A stretch of DNA of 64,000 nucleotides, from NCBI GenBank assembly GCA_023386315.1, contig JAEWJZ010000027.1:14071-78070 (forward strand), in the 5' to 3' direction. Each line of letters opens with the position of its first letter. The stretch's first letter is position 1. Below are positions 1 through 8,531 of this stretch, one piece after another. The notes under the pieces were generated by a model. It saw nothing but the letters and a program-made list of their open reading frames with translations. It did not search any database and had not been told where the DNA came from. Position numbers and translations under genes: made by a program. Origin of the DNA: Bacillota bacterium. Its GTDB lineage: Bacteria; Bacillota; Clostridia; Lachnospirales; Lachnospiraceae.

Positions 1-44
1 AGCAGCGGAAGAAAGATATGCATGCCAGGGGAGGAGAACCATAT

Positions 45-788
45 ATGTGGGAATTGTATGACTGTCTAATCGAACCGATACCGGATGATGTGAAAGTAAA
101 TGATTATTTTACCGGAACTTACTGCACACTGGTTACTGCAGGCGGCTGTCTGGGGACAGCCGCCACAAATCCTTTATGCACGGTAAAGAGCAGGGAAAAA
201 GATGTAAAGGATATGTCCTGGAAAGAAGCGGCTGGTTTGATAAAATCCTGGAATTTCACAGAGGCTAGTATTGGTGCAGCAGCCATTAATGCTTATTACA
301 ATCAATATGAGTCTCTGAAACGGCTTGATAAAGCCGGCCAGATTGCCATGCTGTCCAGTGAGGATACATTTTTGGCCCATAAAACAGATTTTAAGGGAAA
401 AAAAGTGGCTACAATCGGACATTTCTGTTATGCAGAGGAGTTTTTAAAGGAAGCGGGTACATGTGTTATTCTGGAGCGGGATCCGGGAGAAAATGATTAT
501 CCTGACACCGCCTGTGAATTTCTGCTGGAGGAAATGGACTATGTGTTTATTACCGGCTTTACACTGATAAATAAAACATTGCCAAGACTTCTTAACTTAG
601 CAAGAAATGCGAAGATCATTTTAGTAGGACCGAGCATCCCCCTGGCTCCCAGGCTCTTTGAATTTGGTGTCAGCGAGCTTGCGGGAACTTTAATACGGGA
701 CAGAATACAGCTGGAAGGGCTGGTAAAGAACGAAGAGAAAAAAGCGGTAATCCGCGCCGGTATTCCGGTTCGTTTCACCGAAAAATAA
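45..788 (+). CDS. DUF364 / DUF4213-type putative metal-chelation protein
   Basis: The 247-residue product looks like the two-part DUF4213-DUF364 family: an N-terminal half with a Gly/Ala/Thr-rich stretch (TAGGCLGTAAT, about residues 30-40) and a C-terminal Rossmann-like half with KVATIGHF, then DYVFITGFTLINKTLPRLL and a GPSIPL turn. Members are often encoded beside iron or other metal-chelate ABC transporters and are thought to handle metal or cofactor; no reaction is established. The next gene is a metal/siderophore-type binding protein, 30 bp downstream, which fits. I chose ATG 45 over an in-frame ATG at 18 because an AGGGGAGGAG site lies 8 bases before 45. The upstream part of this operon lies outside the window. 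Confidence 0.7.
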   Translation: MWELYDCLIEPIPDDVKVNDYFTGTYCTLVTAGGCLGTAATNPLCTVKSREKDVKDMSWKEAAGLIKSWNFTEASIGAAAINAYYNQYESLKRLDKAGQIAMLSSEDTFLAHKTDFKGKKVATIGHFCYAEEFLKEAGTCVILERDPGENDYPDTACEFLLEEMDYVFITGFTLINKTLPRLLNLARNAKIILVGPSIPLAPRLFEFGVSELAGTLIRDRIQLEGLVKNEEKKAVIRAGIPVRFTEK

Positions 789-818
789 ACATTGCCTGAA
801 AGGCAGAATGGAGGATTT

Positions 819-1961
819 ATGAGAAAATACAGGAGGGGATTGGTTCTGGCAGCCGCACTATGCACTGCTTTTCTGATTTATGGCTGTCAAAAGACAGATA
901 CCAAAGAGACAAAAGAGTCAACCGCTGTACAGTCTGAAACTACCACGGTACCACCATCGGAGAGTACAGAAAAAAACTCTTCGGAAAGCACTGGGGAAAA
1001 GACACGGGTGTTTACCGACTCTGCAGGACGGGAGGTAACACTGCCCGAAGATATTCAAAAAATTGCTCCCTCTGGTCCGCTTGCCCAGATCGTGCTTTAC
1101 ACAGTAGCGCCTGATAAGCTGGCAGGTCTTGCATCAGATTTTTCAGATGATGCAAAGAAGTATATTGATGAAAAATACTGGGGACTGCCGAAATTTGGAC
1201 AATTTTATGGTAAGAACGCAAATCTGAATATGGAAGCGCTGATTGCTGCAAAACCTGATGTGATCATCGATATCGGCGAGGCAAAAAAGACCGTTAAGGA
1301 AGATATGGATGCATTGTCCAAACAGCTTGGGATACCGGTTGTGTTTGTAGAGGCAGACTTAGACTCAATGAGCTCTGCATACAAAATGCTGGGAGAAATT
1401 ACAGGGGAGACAGGGCAGGCTGCAAAGCTGGCTGATTACTGCGACAGCACTTTGAAAAAAGCGGAAACTGCCAGGGCTTCATTGGGAGCGGATCAAAAGA
1501 AGTCGGTATATTTTGCAATCGGAGACAATGGATTACATACCAATGCGGAAGGTTCCATACATGCCCGCGTAATCGAGCAGATCGGAGCGGAGAATGCAGC
1601 AAAAGTGGATCAGGCATCAAGCGGAGGCGGAAGTGAGGTGTCTATGGAACAGCTTCTTCTCTGGCAGCCGGATATTATTCTGGCAGATTCTGAAGCTCTC
1701 TATCAGACAATCACAACGGACTCCGTCTGGGCTGAATTAAATGCTGTGAAAGAAGGACATGTTTATCAGATTCCATCAGCTCCTTACAGCTTCATGAGCA
1801 ATCCTCCTTCCGTCAACCGGATGATTGGCATTCTATGGCTTGGCAACCTGGTTTATCCGGAGCAGTATCATGAAGATGTAAAGGCTGATGTCAAAACATT
1901 TTATGATTTATTTTATCATGTGCAGCTTACCGATGCACAGGCAGAGGATATTGTTAAGTAA
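819..1961 (+). CDS. ABC transporter substrate-binding lipoprotein, iron/siderophore/cobalamin type
   Basis: The 380-residue protein has a lipoprotein signal peptide: basic start MRKYRRG, hydrophobic stretch, and lipobox LIYGC with the lipidated Cys at about residue 23. A Ser/Thr/Glu-rich linker to about residue 70 is followed by a periplasmic-binding domain of the PF01497 (FepB/BtuF/TroA-like) type, with DSAGREVTLPEDIQKIAP opening the domain and KPDVIID and QPDIILAD in the two lobes. It should bind a metal chelate or corrinoid outside the membrane. ATG 819 is preferred to 792 because GGAGG at 810-814 precedes it and it gives the proper signal peptide. No permease or ATPase follows, so partners must lie upstream or elsewhere. 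Its stop overlaps the convergent reductase gene by 8 bp. Confidence 0.85.
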   Translation: MRKYRRGLVLAAALCTAFLIYGCQKTDTKETKESTAVQSETTTVPPSESTEKNSSESTGEKTRVFTDSAGREVTLPEDIQKIAPSGPLAQIVLYTVAPDKLAGLASDFSDDAKKYIDEKYWGLPKFGQFYGKNANLNMEALIAAKPDVIIDIGEAKKTVKEDMDALSKQLGIPVVFVEADLDSMSSAYKMLGEITGETGQAAKLADYCDSTLKKAETARASLGADQKKSVYFAIGDNGLHTNAEGSIHARVIEQIGAENAAKVDQASSGGGSEVSMEQLLLWQPDIILADSEALYQTITTDSVWAELNAVKEGHVYQIPSAPYSFMSNPPSVNRMIGILWLGNLVYPEQYHEDVKADVKTFYDLFYHVQLTDAQAEDIVK

Positions 1962-2937
1962 GATTTAACAGCTGATCAATTTCTTTCATTTGTTCAGGTG
2001 TAAGCATTCCAAGTTCCATGGCTCCGGCATTTTCCATTATTTGCTGTGGGGTTTTAAAGCCTGGAATTGGAATGGTCACGCTGCTTCTTGCCCAGATCCA
2101 GGCCAGAGAGCCCTGTACCAGGGTTCTTCCGCTGCTGGTAAGAATATCCCGTACTGCATGAAGTTTCTTTAAAACTTCCGGTGCAGGCCTTCCGTTTTTA
2201 AAGACTGCTTCTGTCCAGGAATGGCCTGCACCTCTTACATCATCAGGGGAAAGGAAGGAATCCTGGTTAAATTTACCGCTCAAAAATCCCATGGCGAGAG
2301 GGCTGCGGTTGATGCTTGCCAGATTACCTTCCTCGCAGAGTTGAATCATTTCGGGGGCATCCTGAAGGATATTTAACTGATGCTGAATGGCACTGCAGTT
2401 TTTGTTTTCTGAAAAAAGCTTTGCTCCGTTTACCAGATCGGTACTCCAGCCGTAGGTTCTGATTTTCCCTTTCTCTGTCATTCGTTCCAGAGTATCCAGA
2501 ACTGTATCCATCTCTGACAAACCTATCTCCCAGACATGAAGCTGATACAAATCAATGATATCTGTTTTTAAGCGGCGCATGGAGGCCTCACAGGCTCTTT
2601 CTATATATCCGGGCTCTAAATTGTAACCTTTCAGCGTCCGTGCAGCTTCATTTCCCATGTAGCCAAATTTTGTTGCAAGAACAACCTGATTCCTTTTACC
2701 TTCAATCGCCTTTCCGATCAAAGTTTCGCTGTGGCCGATTCCGTATGCATCTGATGTGTCAATCAAATTGATTCCAAGATCCAAAGCGGTCTGAATGGCT
2801 TTGATGGAAGTCTCATCGTCTGTCTGACCGTAGCCGTCGATTTTTCCGTCCATATAAAACTGACCGCCGATCGCCCAGCTGCCGATTCCCATGGGGCTTA
2901 CTTTAATACCGGATCTTCCTAATAATCTGTATTCCAT
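1954..2937 (-). CDS. aldo/keto reductase
   Basis: This 327-residue protein starts MEYRLLGRSGIKVSPMG, the usual opening of the NAD(P)H-dependent aldo/keto reductase barrel. The likely catalytic tetrad is visible: Asp60 and Tyr65 in NLIDTSDAYG, Lys90 in VLATKFGY, and His134 in DLYQLHVW. The C-terminal cofactor region has IPIPGFKTPQQIMENAGA. Substrate cannot be told; relatives include YhdN/IolS-type general stress or sugar-related reductases. A GGAGG-like site lies just upstream (2946-2952 region). It is transcribed in the same direction as the TetR gene behind it, 63 bp apart, and a TetR-like palindrome sits in that gap, so the TetR protein probably controls it. The 3' end overlaps the convergent binding-protein gene by 8 bp, with no terminator between. 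Confidence 0.9.
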   Translation of the reverse strand: MEYRLLGRSGIKVSPMGIGSWAIGGQFYMDGKIDGYGQTDDETSIKAIQTALDLGINLIDTSDAYGIGHSETLIGKAIEGKRNQVVLATKFGYMGNEAARTLKGYNLEPGYIERACEASMRRLKTDIIDLYQLHVWEIGLSEMDTVLDTLERMTEKGKIRTYGWSTDLVNGAKLFSENKNCSAIQHQLNILQDAPEMIQLCEEGNLASINRSPLAMGFLSGKFNQDSFLSPDDVRGAGHSWTEAVFKNGRPAPEVLKKLHAVRDILTSSGRTLVQGSLAWIWARSSVTIPIPGFKTPQQIMENAGAMELGMLTPEQMKEIDQLLNLT

Positions 2938-2960
2938 TATAAATTACCTCCTAAATAATT

Positions 2961-2976
2961 TACCAACTGTTCGGTA
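2961..2976. promoter_or_regulatory. candidate TetR operator upstream of the aldo/keto reductase
   Basis: TACCAACTGTTCGGTA is a 16-bp imperfect palindrome with TACC/GGTA arms. It shares TACCAACTG with the site before the TetR gene (3622-3635, read on the minus strand). Position, 24 bp upstream of the reductase ATG, fits repression of that gene. Binding is inferred. Confidence 0.5.
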
Positions 2977-3000
2977 GATAATGCTGTAAAAATAAAGGGG

Positions 3001-3594
3001 CTATACACCCTTTATTCCATTCCAAAATATTTCAAAACAGGAATCCATATGGCGGAGCCCCTGTTCCATACTCATTAAACCCGTAGACAGGGTAATACAG
3101 GTGACCAGATAGTAAAAAGTGGCTGCCATATCTGCCGGATTTAATGGCTGAAGCTCTTTTTTTTCAATCCCTTTCTTCATAACAGAAGTCAGTTGGGCAT
3201 TAAATATATCGAAACTGTCCTGGGTAAAATGAATGATTTCCTCTTTCATCTGCTCCGGGGGATAGTAATAAACCATATTCCAGAAGTCCATCTCTGTATT
3301 ATCCCAGTGATATTCCAGATAGTCTTTATAAACAGAAGACAGAAGCTCTCTGGCAGGCAGATCCTGATACTTAAGAAAAATGGTTGTTAAGTAATTATAA
3401 TGTTTTTTTACAATGATATCGAACAGTTCGCGAAACAACTGTTCCTTACTTTTAAAATAAAAATAGAGAGAGGCTTTGTTGATGCCAACTTTTGACGCGA
3501 TCTTTTCCATACGGGCACCTTCAAAGCCGTGAAGAGAGAATTCCTCCAGTGCTGCCTGCATAATCCGTTCTTTTGTATCTGCTCCCTGACCCAT
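3001..3594 (-). CDS. TetR/AcrR-family transcriptional regulator
   Basis: The 197-residue product has the TetR N-terminal DNA-binding domain: DTKERIMQAALEEFSLHGFE, then KVGINKASLYFYFKSKEQLF as the recognition helix and following helix. The C-terminal ligand and dimer domain (about residues 60-197) is not conserved enough to predict a ligand. I place the start at 3594 (MGQGADTKERI): an AAAGGA site at 3607-3602 is 8 bases before it, whereas the ATG at 3612 has no such site. The gene lies directly upstream of the aldo/keto reductase, same strand, and palindromes sharing TACCAACTG occur before both, so it probably represses itself and the reductase. A terminator-like inverted repeat separates it from the aconitase-type gene. 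Confidence 0.88.
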   Translation of the reverse strand: MGQGADTKERIMQAALEEFSLHGFEGARMEKIASKVGINKASLYFYFKSKEQLFRELFDIIVKKHYNYLTTIFLKYQDLPARELLSSVYKDYLEYHWDNTEMDFWNMVYYYPPEQMKEEIIHFTQDSFDIFNAQLTSVMKKGIEKKELQPLNPADMAATFYYLVTCITLSTGLMSMEQGLRHMDSCFEIFWNGIKGV

Positions 3595-3621
3595 GTGTTG
3601 AATCCTTTCCATACAATTAAA

Positions 3622-3635
3622 CTACCAGTTGGTAG
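3622..3635. promoter_or_regulatory. candidate TetR autoregulatory operator
   Basis: CTACCAGTTGGTAG has perfect 5-bp arms CTACC/GGTAG around a 4-base centre. It sits 28 bp upstream of the chosen TetR start codon and resembles the site at 2961-2976. This arrangement is typical of self-repressing TetR genes; binding is inferred. Confidence 0.55.
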
Positions 3636-3697
3636 ATTGAATATAACACAGTTTTTCAGTACTGTCAATAACAGGAGACTGTTTTCTGTAAAATACG

Positions 3698-3739
3698 AGC
3701 CGCTGCTTACAGGGGGAATTCTACCTGTAAGCAGCGGCT
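3698..3739 (-). terminator. terminator of the citrate synthase/aconitase-type operon
   Basis: A 16-bp perfect inverted repeat (arms 3698-3713 and 3724-3739) with a 10-base loop lies 8 bp past the hydratase stop codon. On the minus strand the stem is followed by CGTATTTTAC, a weak T-tract. The same repeat lies upstream of the TetR gene and would isolate it from the operon. Confidence 0.8.
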
Positions 3740-3746
3740 TTATCAA

Positions 3747-6059
3747 TTATAACTGGCTGCTTTTGTTTCTGTTGTAATTAATCAGACATCCGGCTTTGAC
3801 AATTTCACGTTCTTCCGGTGTCATATCTGCAATATGGAGCCGGATTTCGTGTATGGGATTTCCTGTTTTATTCTTTACCACATAAGCTGGTATATGATCC
3901 ATTGCACCGTCAAGTGCGGTACGGATATCAGGAACATAAATAAAGTCACCTATTTCAAAGTCCGGATCTTCATCCAGTAAAAATGGCAGCATCCCCCAGT
4001 TCATTACATTGGAACGGTAACGCTTGGTAGCATACTCGTTTGCGATATTGGCCAGACCGCCCAGAACTCTCTGGCAGCTTGCTGCCTGTTCTCTTGCAGA
4101 ACCGTCTCCTGGTTTTACAGCATAGATCACACTGCCGATTTCTGTTTCACCGGCTTTTAGATCCGGCTGTTTTAAATATTCCTTCAGAGCATGAAAAGCG
4201 GATTCCAGATCCGGATCTGCTTTAAGCGGGCAGGAACCGGATTTTCTGACCTTCTCTAACTCGTTTACTTCCTTGGAACGGCCTACGTATTCCGGATCCC
4301 GGCGGGATAAAGTGAATTCCGCAAGTCCCAGTGGATTGGAACGATAGGAAGAGGTCTCGCCGGAAGGAATCAGCTCATCGGTGGTTGTAACCGGGTCCAT
4401 GATCTTAGAGCATACCCGTAATAAAATATTGTCAGTGAGGGCACTCATGGAGGGCCAGTCTTTTATATTTGGTCCTAAAATTAAGGATTCGTCTTCCCTT
4501 GCTTTTTTGTATCCCTGATAAACACGTCTGTCATAGGAAGAGGAGTCAAATTCATAGGCAGGAACGGTATAATCATCCACAAAGTACTCGGCAGAAGTAA
4601 GATATCCGCCATTTGCGGCAGTTGCAGCGATGGAGCGGGCATCCATTAGTGCCACACAGGATATCTGGCCATTACCAGGCTTGGAGCCTTCCCGGTTGGG
4701 GAAGTTTCTTGTGGTATGACGGATGCTTAATGCATTGTTTGACGGAGTATCACCGGCACCGAAGCAGGGACCGCAGAATGCGGTCCGCACCGTGGCACCA
4801 GCAGCCATCAGCTGGGATATGGCACCTTTTTTTACCAGGTCCATATAGACCGGCTGGGAAGATGGATATACGGAAAGGTTAAAGATATCATTTCCGCAGT
4901 CTTTTCCGGACAGCATATGCGCAGCCATCATTACGTTGGAGTAATTGCCGCCTGCACAGCCTGCGATTACGCCCTGCTGAACCATCAGTTTTCCATCTGT
5001 AATCTTATCGGTCAGTGAGAGGTTTGCTTTGGCAGTTCCAAGTATGTGAGCAGCTTCTTTTTCCACAGTTCTTAAAATGTCAGCCAGATTATCATTCAGT
5101 TCATCAATCTCGTAGGTGTTGCTTGGATGGAAGGGGAGGGCAATCATTGGCTTAATGGTGCTTAAATCCACATAAACAACACCATCATAATAAGCGGTTT
5201 CACCTGGGTTTAATTCCACATAGTCAGACTCTCTGCCATGAAGTTTTAAATATTCCCTGGTATCCTCATCCGTTCTCCAGACAGAGGAGAGGCAGGTTGT
5301 TTCCGTTGTCATGACATCCACACCGTTTCGGTAATCGGTGTCCATGGATGAGACTCCGGGCCCTACAAATTCCATGATTTTATTTTTTACATAACCGTTC
5401 TTAAATACAGCTCCGATAATGGCAAGTGCCACGTCATGGGGGCCCACGAAAGGAGCAGGAGCGCCGGTTAAATAGATAGCGACTACTCCCGGATAGGCAA
5501 CGTCATAGGTGTCCTTAAGAAGCTGCTTTACCAGTTCACCGCCGCCTTCCCCAATTGCCATGGTACCCAGGGCGCCATAACGGGTATGGCTGTCAGAGCC
5601 AAGTATCATGCGTCCGCAGCCTGCCATCATTTCCCTCATATACTGGTGAATGACTGCAATGTGGGGAGGGACAAAGATGCCACCGTATTTTTTTGCGGCA
5701 GAAAGACCGAATACATGGTCATCTTCATTAATAGTTCCGCCAACGGCACAAAGGGAGTTGTGACAATTGGTCATTACATATGGAATAGGAAATTCGGTAA
5801 GCCCTGATGCACGTGCTGTCTGAATAATTCCTACAAATGTTATGTCATGGGATGCCATGGAATCAAAACGCAGTTTTAAGTGATCCATGTTTCCCGATGT
5901 ATTATGTTTTTCTAAAATGGAGTATGCAATGGTACCCTTTTTTGCTTCTTCTTTTGTAATGGGAGTACTTCTCCGGACGTTTCCTTCAGCCATTTCCGCT
6001 TCAGGAATCAGCTGGGTACCGTTTACAAGATATGCTCCTCCGTCATACAACTTTACCAT
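3747..6059 (-). CDS. aconitase-superfamily hydratase, probable aconitate hydratase
   Basis: The 770-residue protein belongs to the aconitase superfamily: an iron-sulfur dehydratase of about the usual 750-900 length, with the swivel domain at the C-terminus. The three probable 4Fe-4S ligands are Cys368 (AGCAGG) and Cys429/Cys432 (FCGPCFGAG), spaced 61 and 3 residues, close to the canonical pattern. Other family signs are [20 protein letters not shown] and [19 protein letters not shown]. It should interconvert citrate and isocitrate, since it follows citrate synthase by 3 bp on the same strand. It is a divergent type, similar in style to hydratases annotated YbhJ-like, so another hydroxyacid substrate is possible. 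No isocitrate dehydrogenase gene follows; the operon ends in a terminator. Confidence 0.85.
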   Translation of the reverse strand: MVKLYDGGAYLVNGTQLIPEAEMAEGNVRRSTPITKEEAKKGTIAYSILEKHNTSGNMDHLKLRFDSMASHDITFVGIIQTARASGLTEFPIPYVMTNCHNSLCAVGGTINEDDHVFGLSAAKKYGGIFVPPHIAVIHQYMREMMAGCGRMILGSDSHTRYGALGTMAIGEGGGELVKQLLKDTYDVAYPGVVAIYLTGAPAPFVGPHDVALAIIGAVFKNGYVKNKIMEFVGPGVSSMDTDYRNGVDVMTTETTCLSSVWRTDEDTREYLKLHGRESDYVELNPGETAYYDGVVYVDLSTIKPMIALPFHPSNTYEIDELNDNLADILRTVEKEAAHILGTAKANLSLTDKITDGKLMVQQGVIAGCAGGNYSNVMMAAHMLSGKDCGNDIFNLSVYPSSQPVYMDLVKKGAISQLMAAGATVRTAFCGPCFGAGDTPSNNALSIRHTTRNFPNREGSKPGNGQISCVALMDARSIAATAANGGYLTSAEYFVDDYTVPAYEFDSSSYDRRVYQGYKKAREDESLILGPNIKDWPSMSALTDNILLRVCSKIMDPVTTTDELIPSGETSSYRSNPLGLAEFTLSRRDPEYVGRSKEVNELEKVRKSGSCPLKADPDLESAFHALKEYLKQPDLKAGETEIGSVIYAVKPGDGSAREQAASCQRVLGGLANIANEYATKRYRSNVMNWGMLPFLLDEDPDFEIGDFIYVPDIRTALDGAMDHIPAYVVKNKTGNPIHEIRLHIADMTPEEREIVKAGCLINYNRNKSSQL

Positions 6060-6062
6060 AAG

Positions 6063-7394
6063 TTATCGTTCCTCTCTCTTTCTATAGGGAATGGTTTCCC
6101 CCACGTATTTTGTAGCCGGACGCATGATTCTGCCGTCATACATTTTATTCTCAATGTTATGTGCAAGCCAGCCGGCCATACGTGAGCACACAAATAATGG
6201 GGTATACATGTCTTCGGGTATCTGTAACATATTATAAGCGAAGCCGCTGTAGAAGTCTACATTGTTAGACAGAGACTTGCCGTTTCCGGCGAGACAAGAT
6301 TTGGCAACCTTTTCAAATTTTGTCAGGAATTCATATTCATCTTCTCTGTTTTTTTCTTTTGCCAGCTTTTCACAGCAGACTTTCAGCAGATCTGCACGGG
6401 GATCGGATACGGTGTATACTGCGTGGCCAAGTCCGTATACCAGGCCGGAATTGTCATAGAAATCCTTAGCCAGTATTTTGTGGATGACAGTTTTCATCTG
6501 GGCTTCGGTTGCTTTTACTCCGATTTCCTTTTCAATCGCAGTGATCATCTCGCTGCAGCGGATATTGGCACCGCCGTGTTTGGGCCCTTTTAAGGAACCA
6601 ATGGATGCAGAGCTGGAGGAATAGATATCGGTTCCGGTAGAGGAGATGACAACGTTTGTAAATGTGGAGTTGTTGCCGCCGCCGTGATCCGCATGAATCA
6701 TAAGCATGATATCTAAAAGATCCGCTTCCTGCTGTGTAAAGGAGCCGTCTTTTCTTAACATATAAAGGATGTTCTCAGCCATGGAATATTCCGGCTTCGG
6801 ATAATGGATAATCAGGCTTTCCCGGTCGTAATGATGGATCTTGCACTGATAGGCATATACAGCAAGAGACGGAAGCTTTGCTAATATATTAATTCCCTTT
6901 AACAGAGTCTGGTAGGGGTCTGTGTTATCCGCATCTTCATCATAATCGTAAAGAGCAAGGATGCTTTTCTGGAGGCTGTTCATTAAGTCGCGGGAAGGAG
7001 TGCGAAGCATGTTTTTTTCAAGAAATTCATCTGGAAGGTAATAATGCTCACACAGCAATGAGGTATATTCACGCAATTCCTTTTTCGAGGGCAGATATCC
7101 AAAAAGGAGTAAAAATGATGTTTCCTCAAAGCCGAACCGGGAATTGTCTTTTCCGTTTACAAGATCGCTGATTTCAATTCCGCGGTAGTAAAGCTTTCCT
7201 GGAACATTAACTTTTTTTCCATCTTCGATTTCGTAGCCAACTACATCGGATACGCGGGTAAGTCCGACTCTGACTCCGGTACCGTCTTCATTGCGGAGCC
7301 CCTTTTTTACGTTGTATTCTTTGAATAAGTTGTTCGGAATATCCGTGAAGTTAGAGGATTTGCCAAACGTTTGTGCAATGAAAAAATTGTTCAT
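6063..7394 (-). CDS. citrate synthase
   Basis: The 443-residue enzyme condenses oxaloacetate and acetyl-CoA. Visible signs are LMIHADHGGGNNSTFTN (active-site His region, usually HADHELNASTF), LKGPKHGGAN, GLGHAVYTVSDPRADLL, and NVDFYSGF carrying the catalytic Asp. The N-terminal extension of about 60 residues is common in clostridial enzymes of this type. With the downstream aconitase-type hydratase it forms the oxidative branch from oxaloacetate to isocitrate, used for glutamate precursor synthesis in anaerobes. A sigma-A-like promoter (7515-7543, minus strand) lies upstream and a GGAG-like site is 9 bases before the ATG. The HADHGGG variant departs from the usual HADHELN, but both His are kept. 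Confidence 0.92.
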   Translation of the reverse strand: MNNFFIAQTFGKSSNFTDIPNNLFKEYNVKKGLRNEDGTGVRVGLTRVSDVVGYEIEDGKKVNVPGKLYYRGIEISDLVNGKDNSRFGFEETSFLLLFGYLPSKKELREYTSLLCEHYYLPDEFLEKNMLRTPSRDLMNSLQKSILALYDYDEDADNTDPYQTLLKGINILAKLPSLAVYAYQCKIHHYDRESLIIHYPKPEYSMAENILYMLRKDGSFTQQEADLLDIMLMIHADHGGGNNSTFTNVVISSTGTDIYSSSSASIGSLKGPKHGGANIRCSEMITAIEKEIGVKATEAQMKTVIHKILAKDFYDNSGLVYGLGHAVYTVSDPRADLLKVCCEKLAKEKNREDEYEFLTKFEKVAKSCLAGNGKSLSNNVDFYSGFAYNMLQIPEDMYTPLFVCSRMAGWLAHNIENKMYDGRIMRPATKYVGETIPYRKREER

Positions 7395-7702
7395 GCGATA
7401 ATTTCTCCTTTTTTCAGATTAAGCCACAGGGACTTTTTTACAGAAAAGCAGCGCGATGGGATTTCTCCGGCGCTGCCCTCATTGGCAATGGTATGTAACT
7501 TTTTATTGTTTCGTAGTTTATCATGTAAAAGCATCAAAGTCAATACCTTGTTGCAATCACAATTAAAATATTGTTGTTGTGAACAAAAAAATACAAATGG
7601 GCGGTTAAATTTTTGGTTTACAAATTAAGGCATACTTTTACTGTTTTTTTCACATTATAAGAAAGTGATTCATTATAAACAGCAAACAGGAGGTTTCCTT
7701 AA
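7395..7702. other. 308-bp divergent intergenic region
   Basis: This A+T-rich spacer separates citrate synthase (leftward) from the tepA-like gene (rightward). It contains a leftward promoter at 7515-7543 and the AGGAGG site at 7688-7693 for the rightward gene. A weak rightward -10 (TATAAG near 7666) has no clear -35 partner. No hairpin, riboswitch or small gene was recognised. Confidence 0.6.
7515..7543 (-). promoter_or_regulatory. sigma-A-like promoter for citrate synthase operon
   Basis: On the minus strand TTGACT (7543-7538) is followed after 17 bases by TAAACT (7520-7515). The start would be near 7508, leaving a leader of about 110 bases before the citrate synthase ATG. Confidence 0.5.
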
Positions 7703-8470
7703 GTGAAAGAGTCTGAATATAGAAATAACAGCCAGGAAGAAGAAACAAAGAATACGCAGGGAACCAGAAAAGAAAATCTGGATGAGAAAAAAACTGAGAA
7801 AGATATTGAGCAGAAAGAAGATCAGAAGCTGGAAGAATATGGTCAGATTACGCTGGATGACAATGCCGGAAAGCGGAAAATCCATCTGCTGACCATTATC
7901 GGAGAAGTGGAAGGACACGAAAATCTTTCCAGCAACAGCAAAGCTACCAAATACGATCATATTCTTCCAAAGCTGGCAGAGATAGAGGATGATGATTCCG
8001 TGGAGGGGCTGTTAGTCCTTTTAAATACTTCAGGAGGGGATGTGGATGCCGGATTAGCCATTGCGGAAATGATCGCATCCTTAAGCATTCCTACGGTTTC
8101 ACTGGTCCTCGGAGGCAGTCACTCCATCGGTGTGCCTCTGGCTGTCTGTACCGATTACTCTTTTATTGTTCCTACCGGCACCATGATGATTCACCCGGTG
8201 AGAATGACCGGCATGGTAATCGGAGCTGCCCAGACTTATGAATATTTTGAAATGATCCAGGACCGGATCTTAAGCTTTGTTTCCTCTCATGCAAAGATCG
8301 CCTATGACCAGTTAAAAAGGCTGATGCTTAATACAGAAATGCTTACCAGGGATCTGGGTACGGTGCTGGTAGGAGAGGAAACTGTTAAGGAAGGTCTTAT
8401 TGATGAGGTAGGCGGAATTAAGGATGCGTTAAAAAAATTATATGAACTGATGGAAACTGCTTCCTCTTAG
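7703..8470 (+). CDS. tepA: TepA/ClpP-like serine protease-fold protein
   Basis: This 255-residue protein starts at GTG 7703, 9 bases after AGGAGG. A charged, probably disordered N-terminus (1-50) precedes a ClpP/crotonase-fold domain. NTSGGDVDAGLAIAEMI matches the ClpP substrate-groove segment; the nucleophile is probably Ser141 in GGSHSIG and the His is His164 in MMIHPVR, with LTRDLGTVLVGEETVKEGLIDEVG at the C-terminal oligomer region. In Bacillus subtilis the homologue TepA (YmfB) lies just upstream of spoIIIE, as here. TepA was linked to protein export; its own proteolysis is not firmly shown. No signal peptide, so it is cytoplasmic or peripheral. Confidence 0.82.
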   Translation: MKESEYRNNSQEEETKNTQGTRKENLDEKKTEKDIEQKEDQKLEEYGQITLDDNAGKRKIHLLTIIGEVEGHENLSSNSKATKYDHILPKLAEIEDDDSVEGLLVLLNTSGGDVDAGLAIAEMIASLSIPTVSLVLGGSHSIGVPLAVCTDYSFIVPTGTMMIHPVRMTGMVIGAAQTYEYFEMIQDRILSFVSSHAKIAYDQLKRLMLNTEMLTRDLGTVLVGEETVKEGLIDEVGGIKDALKKLYELMETASS

Positions 8471-8473
8471 TCG

Positions 8474-8502
8474 TTGCAATTCTCCCGTTTTTTTTGTATA
8501 CT
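8474..8502 (+). promoter_or_regulatory. sigma-A-like promoter for the DNA translocase gene
   Basis: TTGCAA (8474-8479), a 17-base spacer, and TATACT (8497-8502). The -35 begins only 4 bases after the tepA stop, so the translocase can be transcribed separately. Expected start near 8509, about 23 bases before the GTG. Confidence 0.65.
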
Positions 8503-8531
8503 GATACCAATGGACAGAAGGGGGAAGTATT

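Noticed and set aside
1..69. Open frames reaching in from the left edge (one ending at 69, another at 60)
   Set aside because: Either could be the tail of an upstream gene, but the piece is about 20 codons and shows no recognisable motif, so no call was made.
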